DNA of 64,000 bases from Nitratireductor alexandrii (GTDB lineage: Bacteria; Pseudomonadota; Alphaproteobacteria; Rhizobiales; Rhizobiaceae): the NCBI RefSeq assembly GCF_004000215.1, contig NZ_RBVY01000008.1:124001-188000 (forward strand). Reading direction: 5' to 3'. Positions 1 to 8,714 of the stretch are shown here, in pieces. The translations under genes were made by a program, and so were the position numbers. Each line of letters starts with the position of its first letter. Position 1 is the first letter of the stretch. The notes below the pieces were generated by a model. It had not been told where the DNA came from and ran no database searches. It was given only the letters and a program-made list of their open reading frames with translations.

Positions 1-1
1 C

Positions 2-814
2 GGCATGCTGCGCTATGTCGCCACGCTGCCGCTGGTCTTCTTGCCCTGGAGCCTGGTTTTCCTCATGCCGGCCGGCACAAATGCATCGCGCGGCGCCGCG
101 CCGGCCGCCGACGGGTTTCGGTATGCCTGGTCGGCCGCGCTCTCGGGTTTCGTGATCGTCAGCCTGGTCGGGGAAAAGCACGAATATTACCTGCTGCCGC
201 TGCTGTTGCCGCTGTCGATCCTGGCCGCCGACCGGCTGCTGCGCCTGGCGCCGGCCTCCCGGGGGCGTTTCTGGGCTGGGGTGGCGCTGTTTTTCGTTCT
301 GATCGCAGGCGTGCTGGTGGTCGCGCCCGCCGTCGTGCCCTATCGGCTCTGGCTGCCCGGTCTTGTCCTGTGCGCGGCGCTGTCTGCCGCGACCGCGCTC
401 GCCCTTTTTCGGGCGCGCCAGCGTGCGGCGGTCGTCACGCTGGCGGTCGTGCTTGCCGGACAGACCCTTTGGATCAACGCCGTCGTGCTTGCCGTCATGC
501 CCTCGCTCAACGCCGTCTTCAGTCCGCAGCCGGTCGTCGCGGCGCTGCGGCCCTATCTGCAAGGCGGCCATCGCCTCGCCGCCTACGGGTTGGTGCGCGG
601 TGTGCTCGGCCACGATCTCAAGGCGACCTACGCCGAATTTCGCGACCGGGACGCGCTTCGGGCCTGGATCGAGGCGCAGGAAAAGCCGCTGGTCGTCATG
701 CCGCGTCCGCGCTGGCGGCGCGATTTCGCGGACGACGCGACGCTGGAAATCGTTGCCGAGGTGCCGTTGGCGGGCGCCGTGCTGGTGATTGCGGCGGCCG
801 GCGTGGAGCGATAG
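2..814 (+). CDS. ArnT-like (PMT family) membrane glycosyltransferase, C-terminal part
   Basis: The gene is cut by the window edge; the frame is already open at base 2, so the ATG at base 5 is probably internal. The visible 270 residues hold several hydrophobic membrane segments, then a soluble C-terminal part of about 90 residues. The motif KHEYYLLPLLLPLS is typical of the luminal or membrane region of ArnT/PMT-like transferases, which move a sugar from a polyprenyl-phosphate carrier onto a lipid or protein at the periplasmic face. The next gene lies 78 bases downstream on the same strand. Family assignment comes from this motif and the hydrophobicity pattern; donor and acceptor are unknown. 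Confidence 0.7.
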   Translation, partial: GMLRYVATLPLVFLPWSLVFLMPAGTNASRGAAPAADGFRYAWSAALSGFVIVSLVGEKHEYYLLPLLLPLSILAADRLLRLAPASRGRFWAGVALFFVLIAGVLVVAPAVVPYRLWLPGLVLCAALSAATALALFRARQRAAVVTLAVVLAGQTLWINAVVLAVMPSLNAVFSPQPVVAALRPYLQGGHRLAAYGLVRGVLGHDLKATYAEFRDRDALRAWIEAQEKPLVVMPRPRWRRDFADDATLEIVAEVPLAGAVLVIAAAGVER

Positions 815-892
815 GAAAGATGTCATGGCCCATGCGTCCTGGCGCGCCAGGCACGGTGGCGTGATGGTCTTTGCGAGCTGGAAAGTCGATCG

Positions 893-1684
893 GTGTCGGA
901 ACCGCGCTTGAAGCCAGACGGATGGTCCCGGTTCTACATACCGGAGGTTCACGACGTCCATCCGGGGATGGAGGCGTCGCTCGAAGGGCTTCTCGCCCTG
1001 TTGCCGCCCGCCGCCCGGGACCGTGCCGCCCTGCTGGTCGTGCCGAATTGGCAAGGGCGGGAACCGCTCGAGCGAGACGGCGCGCTCGTCGCGCGCCTGC
1101 GGGCCCATCGCGGCGAAAAGGTTTTGCATGGCTGGACCCATTCGCTCGGCCCCGAGTTCTGGAACTGGCTGGTTTACGGCCACGACAACCGCTCCGAATT
1201 TGCCCGGCTCGGCGGCGACCAGGCGCTCGACCGGCTGCGCAAGGGCCGGGCGACGCTGGTCGAGACGCTTGGCGCGGCGCCGCGCTGGTTCTGCGCGCCG
1301 CGCTGGCAGCAGGCGCCGGCAGTCGCCGCCGCGCTCGGCCGGGTCGGGATAGCGCATCACCAGACGGCACGCGGATTGATGCTTGACGGCGAGTTCGTGC
1401 CCTGTCCGGCGTTGAATTTCGACGAGGGCGAGCGCCGCCTCAAGGCGGCCCTCGCCGGCCTGACCCGCCGGCCGGCCACAGCCAGGCTGCTGCGCACGCA
1501 GACCCCGTTCCGCTTGGCGCTGCATCCCGCCGACGCGGTCCGCCCCGCGATCCGGGCCGAGATCGAAACGCTCCTGCGCAGGCTCGACGATGATGGCTGG
1601 CGCCCGCTCGGTCTCGGCGAGGCGGCCGCGCGCTGGAAGCGCACGCGCGCCTCCGCTGCGCCCGGCAAGGCGGGGCCGCCATGA
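893..1684 (+). CDS. Polysaccharide deacetylase-like (DUF2334-type) protein
   Basis: Predicted 263-residue soluble protein starting with GTG. It begins with a YIPEVHDVHPGM segment, contains a VVPNWQG strand and a HGWTHS motif near residue 80, and later a WFCAPRWQQ motif. These resemble the metal-binding HxxxH and substrate-pocket motifs of NodB/DUF2334 carbohydrate esterases, which remove acetyl groups from sugars. The reading frame overlaps the next gene by 4 bases, implying translational coupling within the glycolipid-like cluster. A deacetylase acting on a sugar built by this cluster is an inference; the first aspartate of the NodB triad (in EVHDVHP) is present but not proven functional. 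Confidence 0.6.
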   Translation: MSEPRLKPDGWSRFYIPEVHDVHPGMEASLEGLLALLPPAARDRAALLVVPNWQGREPLERDGALVARLRAHRGEKVLHGWTHSLGPEFWNWLVYGHDNRSEFARLGGDQALDRLRKGRATLVETLGAAPRWFCAPRWQQAPAVAAALGRVGIAHHQTARGLMLDGEFVPCPALNFDEGERRLKAALAGLTRRPATARLLRTQTPFRLALHPADAVRPAIRAEIETLLRRLDDDGWRPLGLGEAAARWKRTRASAAPGKAGPP

Positions 1685-2904
1685 AGGACGTGCTGTTTCT
1701 CGGCAACGGTCATGGCGAGGATACGATCGCCGTCAAGGTGTTGCGTGCGCTGCGCGCGCAGGCCGGGCCGGAGGCGCTCTCCGTCGAGGCCTGGCCGATG
1801 GTCGGCACAGGGGCGGCGTACCGCAAGGCCGGCGTCCCGGTGGTCGGCGCGCTCAACACGCTGCCCAGCGAGGGGTTCGCCACGCTCGACTGGTCGATGA
1901 TGTGGCGCGACCTGCAGGCCGGTTGGATCGCGACCCACTGGCGCCAGGTCCGCGCCGCGCGCGCCATGGCCGGCCGTTACCGCATGATGGTGGCGGTCGG
2001 CGACATCGTGCCGATCGCCGCCGCCGTTCTGGCGCGTACCCCGTTCTATTTTGTCGGTTCGGCCAAATCCTCCTACTATGACGCCCTGCACGGCTATACC
2101 GGCCTGGAAAAGAGGCTCTTGAGACGGCATTGCCTGATGACCTTCCCGCGCGACGCCTTTACGGTGAGCGAGCTGGAGCGTGCGCATGTGCCGACGCTCT
2201 ATCTCGGCAATCCGATGATGGACGAGCTCGACGCGAGCGGGCGCGGTCTGGGTGTCGCCGACAAAACGACGGTCGTCGCCATGCTGCCCGGGTCGCGTGC
2301 CGACGCGGGCGATAACCTGCTCGCCCTTCTGCAGGCGGCCGCGTCGGTTGCGCACGGTGCGGCGCCGTTATGCTTCGCCTTCGCGCTTCATCCCGACGCC
2401 GACCTCGAGGCGATCCGGCGGATGATCGCCGAGGACCCGCGCGCGGCCGCATGGCGGCCGTCTGCCGACGCCCCTCAAGGCGGGTCGGCGCCGATCTTTT
2501 ATCGCGGACCCGCGGCGTCTTCCGCCTTGCTGGCAACCGACGCGTTCGCCGACATCCTGCACAGGGCGACGTTGGCCGTCGGCATGGCGGGCACCGCCAA
2601 CGAACAGGCGATCGGGCTCGGCCTGCCGCTGATCACGGTGCCCGGATCCGGCTCGCAGGGCGAAAAATACGTGCGCATGAAGATGGAGTATTTCGGCCCG
2701 GCCGCCATCGCCGTGGCGCGCCGGCCGGAGGCGATCGCCGGCGCGGTGTCGCGCCTGCTCGCCGATCCGCAGGCGCGGGCGCGCATGCAGGCGGCCGGCC
2801 GCGAGCGCATGGGCGAACCCGGCGCCAGCCGCGCCATTGCCGGCCACATCCTGCACGGGCTCGTCCGTGCCGGGTCGGAAGACGCGCCGGGGGCGGCGGC
2901 ATGA
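1681..2904 (+). CDS. Lipid-A-disaccharide synthase-related glycosyltransferase (LpxB-like, copy 1)
   Basis: 407 residues, no signal peptide. The N-terminus FLGNGHGEDTIA is the signature of the LpxB-related family (TIGR03492-like) rather than true LpxB. GT-B features follow: YLGNPMMDEL near residue 180, AMLPGSRAD near 200 and GMAGTANEQAIGLGLPLITV near 300, which correspond to the nucleotide-sugar binding half of LpxB. True LpxB joins two UDP-glucosamine acyl lipids in the lipid A pathway and normally sits with lpxA, lpxD and fabZ; none of these is here. It starts within the last codons of the deacetylase-like gene and its stop overlaps the next start (ATGA). The reaction is unknown; a lipid-linked sugar transfer is likely. 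Confidence 0.75.
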   Translation: MKDVLFLGNGHGEDTIAVKVLRALRAQAGPEALSVEAWPMVGTGAAYRKAGVPVVGALNTLPSEGFATLDWSMMWRDLQAGWIATHWRQVRAARAMAGRYRMMVAVGDIVPIAAAVLARTPFYFVGSAKSSYYDALHGYTGLEKRLLRRHCLMTFPRDAFTVSELERAHVPTLYLGNPMMDELDASGRGLGVADKTTVVAMLPGSRADAGDNLLALLQAAASVAHGAAPLCFAFALHPDADLEAIRRMIAEDPRAAAWRPSADAPQGGSAPIFYRGPAASSALLATDAFADILHRATLAVGMAGTANEQAIGLGLPLITVPGSGSQGEKYVRMKMEYFGPAAIAVARRPEAIAGAVSRLLADPQARARMQAAGRERMGEPGASRAIAGHILHGLVRAGSEDAPGAAA

Positions 2905-3908
2905 GCCCGCGCTTTTCGGTCGTCGTCACCGCGCACAATGAAGGCGACGCCATCGCCGCCTGCCTGCGCGCGCTCGCCCGCCAGGACGCCCTTGCCGATG
3001 GGGGTTTCGAAATCGTCCTGGTCGACGACCGCAGCACCGATGGCACGGCGGAGATCGCGCGTGCCTGCGCCGTCGAGGGGCTGCGTCTCATCCGCATCGA
3101 CGAGGCGGCCGCCACGTCCTTGACCGCGCGCCAGCATGCGCTCGATGTGGGGTTTCGCGCCGCCCGCGGGCAGATCGTGCTGGTGATCGACGCCGACGCG
3201 CTGGTCGAGCCGGACTGGCTGAGGCGCATCACCGCGCCGATCCGCGACGGCCGGGCCGACGCGGTGGCGGGGCGGGTGCGGTTTCGCGGTGGCGGCGCGC
3301 TTGCGGCCTGGCAAAGCGTCGACGCCGCCTTTTATCTCGGTGTGTGCCGGCTCCTGTCCGGGCTCGGCGTCGATCGCGGCGCCTTGTTCGGCAATTTCTG
3401 CGTCTTGCGCACGGCCTACCAGGCCCTCGGCGGCTTTGCCGCGATCGGGCCGACACTGACCGAAGACCTCGCCTTTGCGCGTGCGCTCGCCAGGGCGGGT
3501 TACCGGATCGCCTATGACGACGCGACGGTGAGCGTGCGCGCTGCTCCAGACTGGCAAAGCCTGATCGCGCGCGCCAAGCGCGTCGGCTCCGGCCCGGTCG
3601 CGCCGCTTTCGGTGGCGCTTGCCGCCTGGATGGCGCTGCTGCCGCTCCTCGCCATTGTCGCGCTCGCCGGCGGATCGGCGGCGCTCTGGGTCGCCTTCGC
3701 GGTGCGTTATCTTGCCGGTGCCGCCTTCGTCGCCGCCAACCTTCTCGCCGGCGGGCTCCGCCGGCTTTTGCCGTTGGCGCTTTTCTACGAGCCGTTGGCG
3801 ATCGCGATCGGGCTGCGCGTGCTTGCTGCCGTCGCGGTCGATCCGCGCGTGGCATGGGGCGGGAAGATCTATCGCCAGCGCGGCAAGGGTCCGGTGAAAG
3901 CGCCATGA
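2901..3908 (+). CDS. Membrane-associated family 2 glycosyltransferase
   Basis: 335 residues, ATG at 2901 overlapping the preceding stop. The GT-A fold is shown by VVVTAHNEGDAIAACL at the N-terminus, VLVDDRSTDGTAE near residue 40, a DAD metal-binding motif (VIDADAL) near 96 and TEDLAFARAL near 190. The C-terminal 100 residues contain three or so hydrophobic segments, like glycosyltransferases that work on lipid acceptors at the inner membrane (ceramide or hopanoid glucosyltransferase type). The QxxRW acceptor motif of processive enzymes is not seen; RAKRVGSG is in its place, arguing for single-sugar transfer. Its stop overlaps the next start. Confidence 0.8.
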   Translation: MSPRFSVVVTAHNEGDAIAACLRALARQDALADGGFEIVLVDDRSTDGTAEIARACAVEGLRLIRIDEAAATSLTARQHALDVGFRAARGQIVLVIDADALVEPDWLRRITAPIRDGRADAVAGRVRFRGGGALAAWQSVDAAFYLGVCRLLSGLGVDRGALFGNFCVLRTAYQALGGFAAIGPTLTEDLAFARALARAGYRIAYDDATVSVRAAPDWQSLIARAKRVGSGPVAPLSVALAAWMALLPLLAIVALAGGSAALWVAFAVRYLAGAAFVAANLLAGGLRRLLPLALFYEPLAIAIGLRVLAAVAVDPRVAWGGKIYRQRGKGPVKAP

Positions 3909-4645
3909 ACCCCGCGCGATCGAGAACGGGAACCGTGCGCCCCTACGAACCGCGCGATCGCGCGGCGGTGCGCGCCATCTGCTGCAAGACCGCCTACCGC
4001 AATCTCGGTGCGCGGGCGGTGTTCGAGGATGAGGAGCTTTTCGCCGACTATTGGTGCAATTACTACACCGACTACGAACCCGAATCCTGCCTCGTCGTGG
4101 AGGAGGACGGCGCGGTCGTCGGCTATCTGTTCGGCTGCGTCGACGCGCGGCGTCACGTCAGGCTGATGTCGAGGCGCATCATGCCGCCGCTGATCGCCAA
4201 GATGCTGTGGCGGCTTGCGACCGGCCGTTACCGCGAGCCGGTGACACGGCGCACCATACGCTATTTGCTGTTTCGCTCCTGGAAGGAAGCCCCGCCCGTG
4301 CCGGTCGAGCGGTTTCCGGCCCATTATCATTGCAACCTTTTGCGCAAGGCGCATGGCGGCCGCTATTATTCCACCATGGCGGTCATCTTCCTCGACCGCC
4401 TGAAGGCGTTGGGGGTTGCCGGTCTGCACGGCCAGGTCGAGGAGCCGGCAAGCGGGGGGGCGTGGCAGCACATGGTCAACAGCTACAAGCGCGACGACCT
4501 GATGGACTATTACGCCGAGCGCCCGTCCAGCTTCCATCGCAGGGTGCGCGGCGTCGAAAAGCCGATGGTCAATCGCGTTTGGGGCATCAAGCTGGAAACC
4601 TACCGGATGTGGCTCTTGTGGATCGCGCGCGACTTCCGTATCTGA
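3905..4645 (+). CDS. GNAT-family N-acetyltransferase
   Basis: 246 residues. I chose the ATG at 3905, which overlaps the previous stop (ATGA). The N-terminal half has GNAT features: TVRPYEPRDRAAVRAIC, then ESCLVVEEDGAVVGYLFGCVD, the usual beta4 strand and acetyl-CoA-binding region. The middle is atypically long and rich in arginine and tyrosine (residues about 85-200), and the family's second half (RGxGxG/A pyrophosphate loop) is not obvious. It could transfer an acetyl or longer acyl group to a sugar amine made by the neighbouring transferases. Substrate unknown. Confidence 0.6.
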   Translation: MNPARSRTGTVRPYEPRDRAAVRAICCKTAYRNLGARAVFEDEELFADYWCNYYTDYEPESCLVVEEDGAVVGYLFGCVDARRHVRLMSRRIMPPLIAKMLWRLATGRYREPVTRRTIRYLLFRSWKEAPPVPVERFPAHYHCNLLRKAHGGRYYSTMAVIFLDRLKALGVAGLHGQVEEPASGGAWQHMVNSYKRDDLMDYYAERPSSFHRRVRGVEKPMVNRVWGIKLETYRMWLLWIARDFRI

Positions 4646-4748
4646 CGGGCGGGGGCGAAAATGTGGACGCGGCATGTCCCGCGGCGCGTCTTTTCCTCCC
4701 GTCAGGATCGCGTCCCGAAACTTCGGTTGCTGCCGAAAAGGGGAATTG

Positions 4749-5972
4749 ATGGGGTCTCGCGCTCGGGCGGAGATCGTTTTCACGGTAAACGGACCGGGCG
4801 AGGTGTCCGGCTGGCTCTATCCGCTCGCCTCCGCGCTCAAGGACATCGCCCCCGATGTCAGGATCACGGCCGCCGTCGTGCCGTGCGTGTTTTCCAGCGG
4901 ATCCGAAAGCGACGTCATCCGCCAGTTTTCCTTTGTCGACGGTCACTGCACGATCGCGGCGTCGAAAGCCCTGATCACCCGCAACCGCACGCCGCCCGGC
5001 ATTGCGCGCGACCTGCCGGGCCTGGTCTTCCATCTCGGCGGCGACCGCTATCTCACCTGGCTGATCGCCAAGCGGCTCGGCCGTCCCTGCTATGCCTATC
5101 TCGAGGCGCGCTCGGCCCTGGAGTGGCGTTTCGAGCGGATCTTCTATTCCGGCCTTGCCGGCCACGAAAACGGTGCGTCGTCGCCGAAAGAGACCGCGGT
5201 CGGCGAATTGATGGTCGACGCGGCCAGGCTGCGCTGTCCGCACCGTGCGGCCCATGGCCAGGACAAGACCGTGATCGCGCTTTATCCCGGCAGCCGCGAC
5301 TATATCGCCAAATACATCCTTCCCTTCTACGGCGCGGTCGCCGACTTGGTGTCGCGCGAGCGCCCGGATATCGAATGGGTGCTGGCGAAGTCGGACTATC
5401 TGTCGCTGGATTTCCTGGCGCGGCTTCCCGACATCGATGACGGGCGCCCGCTCGACGCGGTCGGGCTCGACTGGCAAAAGGACGGCGACGGCGCGCGCCT
5501 TCTCACGCCCGGCGGCAACGCCATCAACATCGTCCGGCCGGCCGACGCGGCCGCGCGCGCGCGGCTGGCGCTGACCCTGCCCGGCTCCAACACGGCCGAG
5601 CTGGCCGCGCTCGGGCTGCCGATGCTGGTGACGCTGCCGACCTATTGGGCCGAAACCAGTCCGATGCCCGGACTTGCCGGCCATATCGGCCGGCTTCCGC
5701 TGGCCGGAAAATACATCAAGCGCGCGCTCGGCCATGCCTATCTGCGCACCCTGTCCTTCACCGCCCATCCCAATCGGCGCGCGGGCAGGATGGTGACGCC
5801 GGAAATCGTCGGCCGGCTGACCGCGGCCCAGGTCGCCGCCGCCATGCTCGACATGCTTGGCGGCGATCTCGCCGCGATCGAAACCGGGCTGCGCGCCGCC
5901 ATGGGCGAGCCCGGCGCCGCCCGCCGCATCGCCGAGGCGCTGGTGGCCGATCTCGCCGCACAGGCGGCCTGA
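4749..5972 (+). CDS. LpxB-like glycosyltransferase (copy 2)
   Basis: 407 residues. The ATG at 4749 is preferred over an upstream in-frame ATG at 4674 because a purine-rich AAAAGGGGA lies just before it and the protein then begins with the first beta strand (AEIVFTVNGPGEVSGWLYPLA). NGPGEVSGW matches the GEASGD position of LpxB. Further GT-B motifs are ALYPGSRDY near residue 180 and LTLPGSNTAELAALGLPMLV near 280. It is clearly different from copy 1 in sequence but the same length and fold type. Its stop codon overlaps the start of the ABC exporter (TGATG). The two LpxB-like enzymes plus an exporter suggest stepwise assembly and flipping of a glycolipid. Confidence 0.72.
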   Translation: MGSRARAEIVFTVNGPGEVSGWLYPLASALKDIAPDVRITAAVVPCVFSSGSESDVIRQFSFVDGHCTIAASKALITRNRTPPGIARDLPGLVFHLGGDRYLTWLIAKRLGRPCYAYLEARSALEWRFERIFYSGLAGHENGASSPKETAVGELMVDAARLRCPHRAAHGQDKTVIALYPGSRDYIAKYILPFYGAVADLVSRERPDIEWVLAKSDYLSLDFLARLPDIDDGRPLDAVGLDWQKDGDGARLLTPGGNAINIVRPADAAARARLALTLPGSNTAELAALGLPMLVTLPTYWAETSPMPGLAGHIGRLPLAGKYIKRALGHAYLRTLSFTAHPNRRAGRMVTPEIVGRLTAAQVAAAMLDMLGGDLAAIETGLRAAMGEPGAARRIAEALVADLAAQAA

Positions 5973-7723
5973 TGGCGGTCGGGCGGCACCTGGCCTGGCT
6001 TGCCGGCGAGCTGTGGCGCCGTCGCGGCGAATTCGTCGCCGCCCTGATCGCGACCGCGGTCTCGGCCGGCCTTTATCTGTTGATGCCGGGCTGGGCGGCG
6101 ACGCTCGTGCGGTCGGTGTTCCCGGCCGGCGAAACCGCGGCGCTGGCATGGCACCTGGCGCTCGGCCTGGCGATTTTCGGCGCCGCCTCGGCGTTCACCT
6201 TCGCCCGGGTCTACCTGATGACGCGGCTGAGCCAGCGCATCACCGCCGCCGTGCGCCTGCGCATCTTCGGCGACATTCTGGCGACCGCGCCCCGCAACCT
6301 GCACGCGCTGCGCGGCGGCGAGCTGGTGTCGAGCTTCTCCAACGATCTGCAGGTTTTCCAGCACGCCATGACCCGGGTGGTCGCATCGCTGATTCCGGCG
6401 ATTATCCTCGTGGTCTGCTTTTCCGTGGCGATGGCCTGGACCAACTGGCAGCTCTTCCTCTGCGCGATCGTGCTCGTCAGCCCGCTCGCCTGGATCACCT
6501 CGCGCTTCGGCCGCACGCTGCATGCCAAGGCCCATCTGTCGCAGCGGCGGCTGGCGACCCTGGTCGGACGCTTCGAGGAAACGGTGCGCGGCGCCAAGGA
6601 GCTCAAATCCTACTGTCTGGAAGACCAGTCGATCCGCCAGTTCGAGGCGCTCAACCGCGACGCCCTCGCCGTCCAGATCGAGCGCGACATGATGGAATCG
6701 CTGCATCCCGCGGCGGTCGCCATGGCTGCCGCGCTCGGCGTGTCGGCGATGCTGTTCGTCAGCGCCTTCATGCTGTCGCGCGACTTGATCTCGCTCGAGG
6801 ACCTGACCGCCTTCCTGGTCATTGTCGGGCTGGCCTACCCGTCCCTGCAGGAGGGCAGCCACTCGATCGGCCAGCTTATCCAGCTTTTCGCCGTGCTCGA
6901 GCGCTTCGAGGTCATCATGGGCCTGCCGCGCGAGGCCGACGGCACCGCGCCGCCGGCCGCCGCGCCGCTGCGCGGGGCGATCCGCTTCGACAAGGTGCGC
7001 TTTCTCCACCAGCCGGGCGGCTTCGCCTTCGAGGATTTCGACCTGACCATTCCGGCCGGCCAGCGCGTCGCCATCGTCGGGCCGAGCGGCGCCGGCAAGT
7101 CGACCCTGCTCGACCTTCTGCCGCGCTTTCTGGCGCCCGAGGCCGGGCGGGTGCTGATCGACGGCACCGACGTCGCCGCCATGCGGCTGGCCGAGCTGCG
7201 CGCGTCGATCGGCATCGTCTTCCAGGAGCCGGCGATCTTCGAGACCAGCCTGATCGACAATATCCGTCTCGGCGACCCGCACGCGCCGATGGACAGGGTC
7301 ATGGAGGCCGCGCGGTCGGCCCATGTCGACGAGTTCGCCCAACGCCTGCCGGGCGGCTACGACGCCCCCGTCGCCGTACGCGGTCTCAACCTGTCGCTCG
7401 GTCAAAGGCAGCGCATCGCGATCGCCCGCGCCTTCCTGAAGGACCCGCCGATCCTGATGCTCGACGAGCCGACCTCGGCGCTCGACACCGTGTCCGAGCA
7501 GCTCGTGCGCGATGCGATCGAGCGCGTCTCGGCCGGGCGCACGACGCTGATCGTGGCGCACAGGATCAGCACCGTGCGCGGCGTCGACAGGATCGTCGTG
7601 CTCGACCGCGGCCGGATCGTCGAGGACGGCGACCACAAAACGCTGTTCCGGCGCGACGGGCTCTATCGCCGGCTCTACCGGGAGCAGATGCGCGATGTCG
7701 AGCCCGGCCCGGCGGCGGGGTGA
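5972..7723 (+). CDS. ABC exporter, fused membrane and ATPase domains (MsbA-like)
   Basis: 583 residues, ATG overlapping the previous stop. The first 320 residues form a type I exporter membrane domain with about six helices. The ATPase domain follows: Walker A GPSGAGKST near residue 370, Q-loop VFQEP, signature LSLGQRQRIAIARA near 475, Walker B ILMLDEPTSALD and the H-loop AHRIST. The signature serine and catalytic glutamate are present, so it should be active as a homodimer. MsbA-type proteins flip lipid-linked sugars such as lipid A across the inner membrane. Placed between LpxB-like and glycosyltransferase genes, it is the likely flippase of this cluster's product; that is inference. Confidence 0.85.
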   Translation: MAVGRHLAWLAGELWRRRGEFVAALIATAVSAGLYLLMPGWAATLVRSVFPAGETAALAWHLALGLAIFGAASAFTFARVYLMTRLSQRITAAVRLRIFGDILATAPRNLHALRGGELVSSFSNDLQVFQHAMTRVVASLIPAIILVVCFSVAMAWTNWQLFLCAIVLVSPLAWITSRFGRTLHAKAHLSQRRLATLVGRFEETVRGAKELKSYCLEDQSIRQFEALNRDALAVQIERDMMESLHPAAVAMAAALGVSAMLFVSAFMLSRDLISLEDLTAFLVIVGLAYPSLQEGSHSIGQLIQLFAVLERFEVIMGLPREADGTAPPAAAPLRGAIRFDKVRFLHQPGGFAFEDFDLTIPAGQRVAIVGPSGAGKSTLLDLLPRFLAPEAGRVLIDGTDVAAMRLAELRASIGIVFQEPAIFETSLIDNIRLGDPHAPMDRVMEAARSAHVDEFAQRLPGGYDAPVAVRGLNLSLGQRQRIAIARAFLKDPPILMLDEPTSALDTVSEQLVRDAIERVSAGRTTLIVAHRISTVRGVDRIVVLDRGRIVEDGDHKTLFRRDGLYRRLYREQMRDVEPGPAAG

Positions 7724-8678
7724 GACCGTGACCGGGACCCCGATCCTCAGCGTCGTCGTGCCGACCCGCAACCGCGCGGACATGCTGCGCTTGTCCCTGC
7801 CGCGCCTGTTCGCGCAGACGCTCGGTCCCCACGCCTATGAGGTGATCGTGGTCGACGATGCGTCGGACGACGACACCCAGGCCGTCCTGCGTGGCTTCGC
7901 CCGCGACAATCTGGTCGCCACCCGCCTCGCCGTCCACGGCGCGGCCGCCGCCGCGCGCAACCGCGCGCTCGAGCTGGCCCGCGGCGACACGCTCGTCTTC
8001 CTCGACGACGACTGCCTGGTCGAGCCGGATTTTCTGCAACGCCACGCCGCCGCCCAGGCGCGCTGGCCGGGTTCTGCCGTCACCGGTCCGATCGTGGAGG
8101 TCGTGGAGCCGCCGGCCGCGCCGGCGCCGCCGCGCGGCCGCTTCGCGGGCTGGCACCGCAATCCGTTTCCCACCGGCAACGTATCGGTGGCCCGGGCCGC
8201 GATCCTGGCCGCCGGCGGCTTCGACGAGGAGTTTACCGCCTATGGCTGGGAAGATCCCGAAATGTTCGAACGGCTGGCCTTGCGCGGCCTGAAGCGGCGG
8301 TATTGCGCGGCCGTGCCGGTGTTTCACTACAAGCCGGCCGTGACGCGGCGCGCCTTTTTCGACCGGATCCGGCTCGAGCGCGATCGCGGGGCGATGGGGG
8401 CGCTGTTTTATGCCAAGCATCCCCGGTTTTCCGTCGGCTGGCAGACCAAGCAGCTTGGCGCGATCCGGCTTCTCGATCGCCTGGTCAACCGACTCGCCGA
8501 TCTCGACGGGCGGCTTGCCGCCGCCGCCGAGACGGGGCGCGAACCGGACTCGGCCTGGCTGCGGCTGCTCTTGGTCAACCATGCCGAGATCGACGCCGGC
8601 CGGCGCATGTGGGCACGGCTCGGGCCCGAAAAACGCGCCGCCTTGCGCGCGGCGGCCTTGCGGCGCACGGCGAACTAG
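7695..8678 (+). CDS. Family 2 glycosyltransferase, soluble
   Basis: 327 residues from the ATG at 7695, which overlaps the exporter gene by 29 bases. A GTG at 7728, right after the exporter stop, would give 316 residues starting just before the first beta strand and is an equally good start. GT-A motifs: LSVVVPTRNRADML, VIVVDDASDDDTQ, the DDD metal site in LVFLDDDCLVEPDF and GWEDPEMFERL. There is no membrane segment. Last gene of the envelope cluster; the gene after it (gnd) has its own ribosome site. Sugar specificity unknown. Confidence 0.8.
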   Translation: MSSPARRRGETVTGTPILSVVVPTRNRADMLRLSLPRLFAQTLGPHAYEVIVVDDASDDDTQAVLRGFARDNLVATRLAVHGAAAAARNRALELARGDTLVFLDDDCLVEPDFLQRHAAAQARWPGSAVTGPIVEVVEPPAAPAPPRGRFAGWHRNPFPTGNVSVARAAILAAGGFDEEFTAYGWEDPEMFERLALRGLKRRYCAAVPVFHYKPAVTRRAFFDRIRLERDRGAMGALFYAKHPRFSVGWQTKQLGAIRLLDRLVNRLADLDGRLAAAAETGREPDSAWLRLLLVNHAEIDAGRRMWARLGPEKRAALRAAALRRTAN

Positions 8679-8714
8679 TTAGTGAATAGGCGCGCAACCT
8701 TGGAAGGGAACGGC

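Noticed and set aside
838-851. Perfect palindrome CCTGGCGCGCCAGG after the ArnT-like gene
   Set aside because: GC-rich, no T-run and no matching second site; likely chance in such a GC-rich genome.
7728-8678. GTG start at 7728 for the GT2 gene
   Set aside because: Not fully rejected: as good as the ATG at 7695. I kept the longer start because a GGGAG lies ahead of it.
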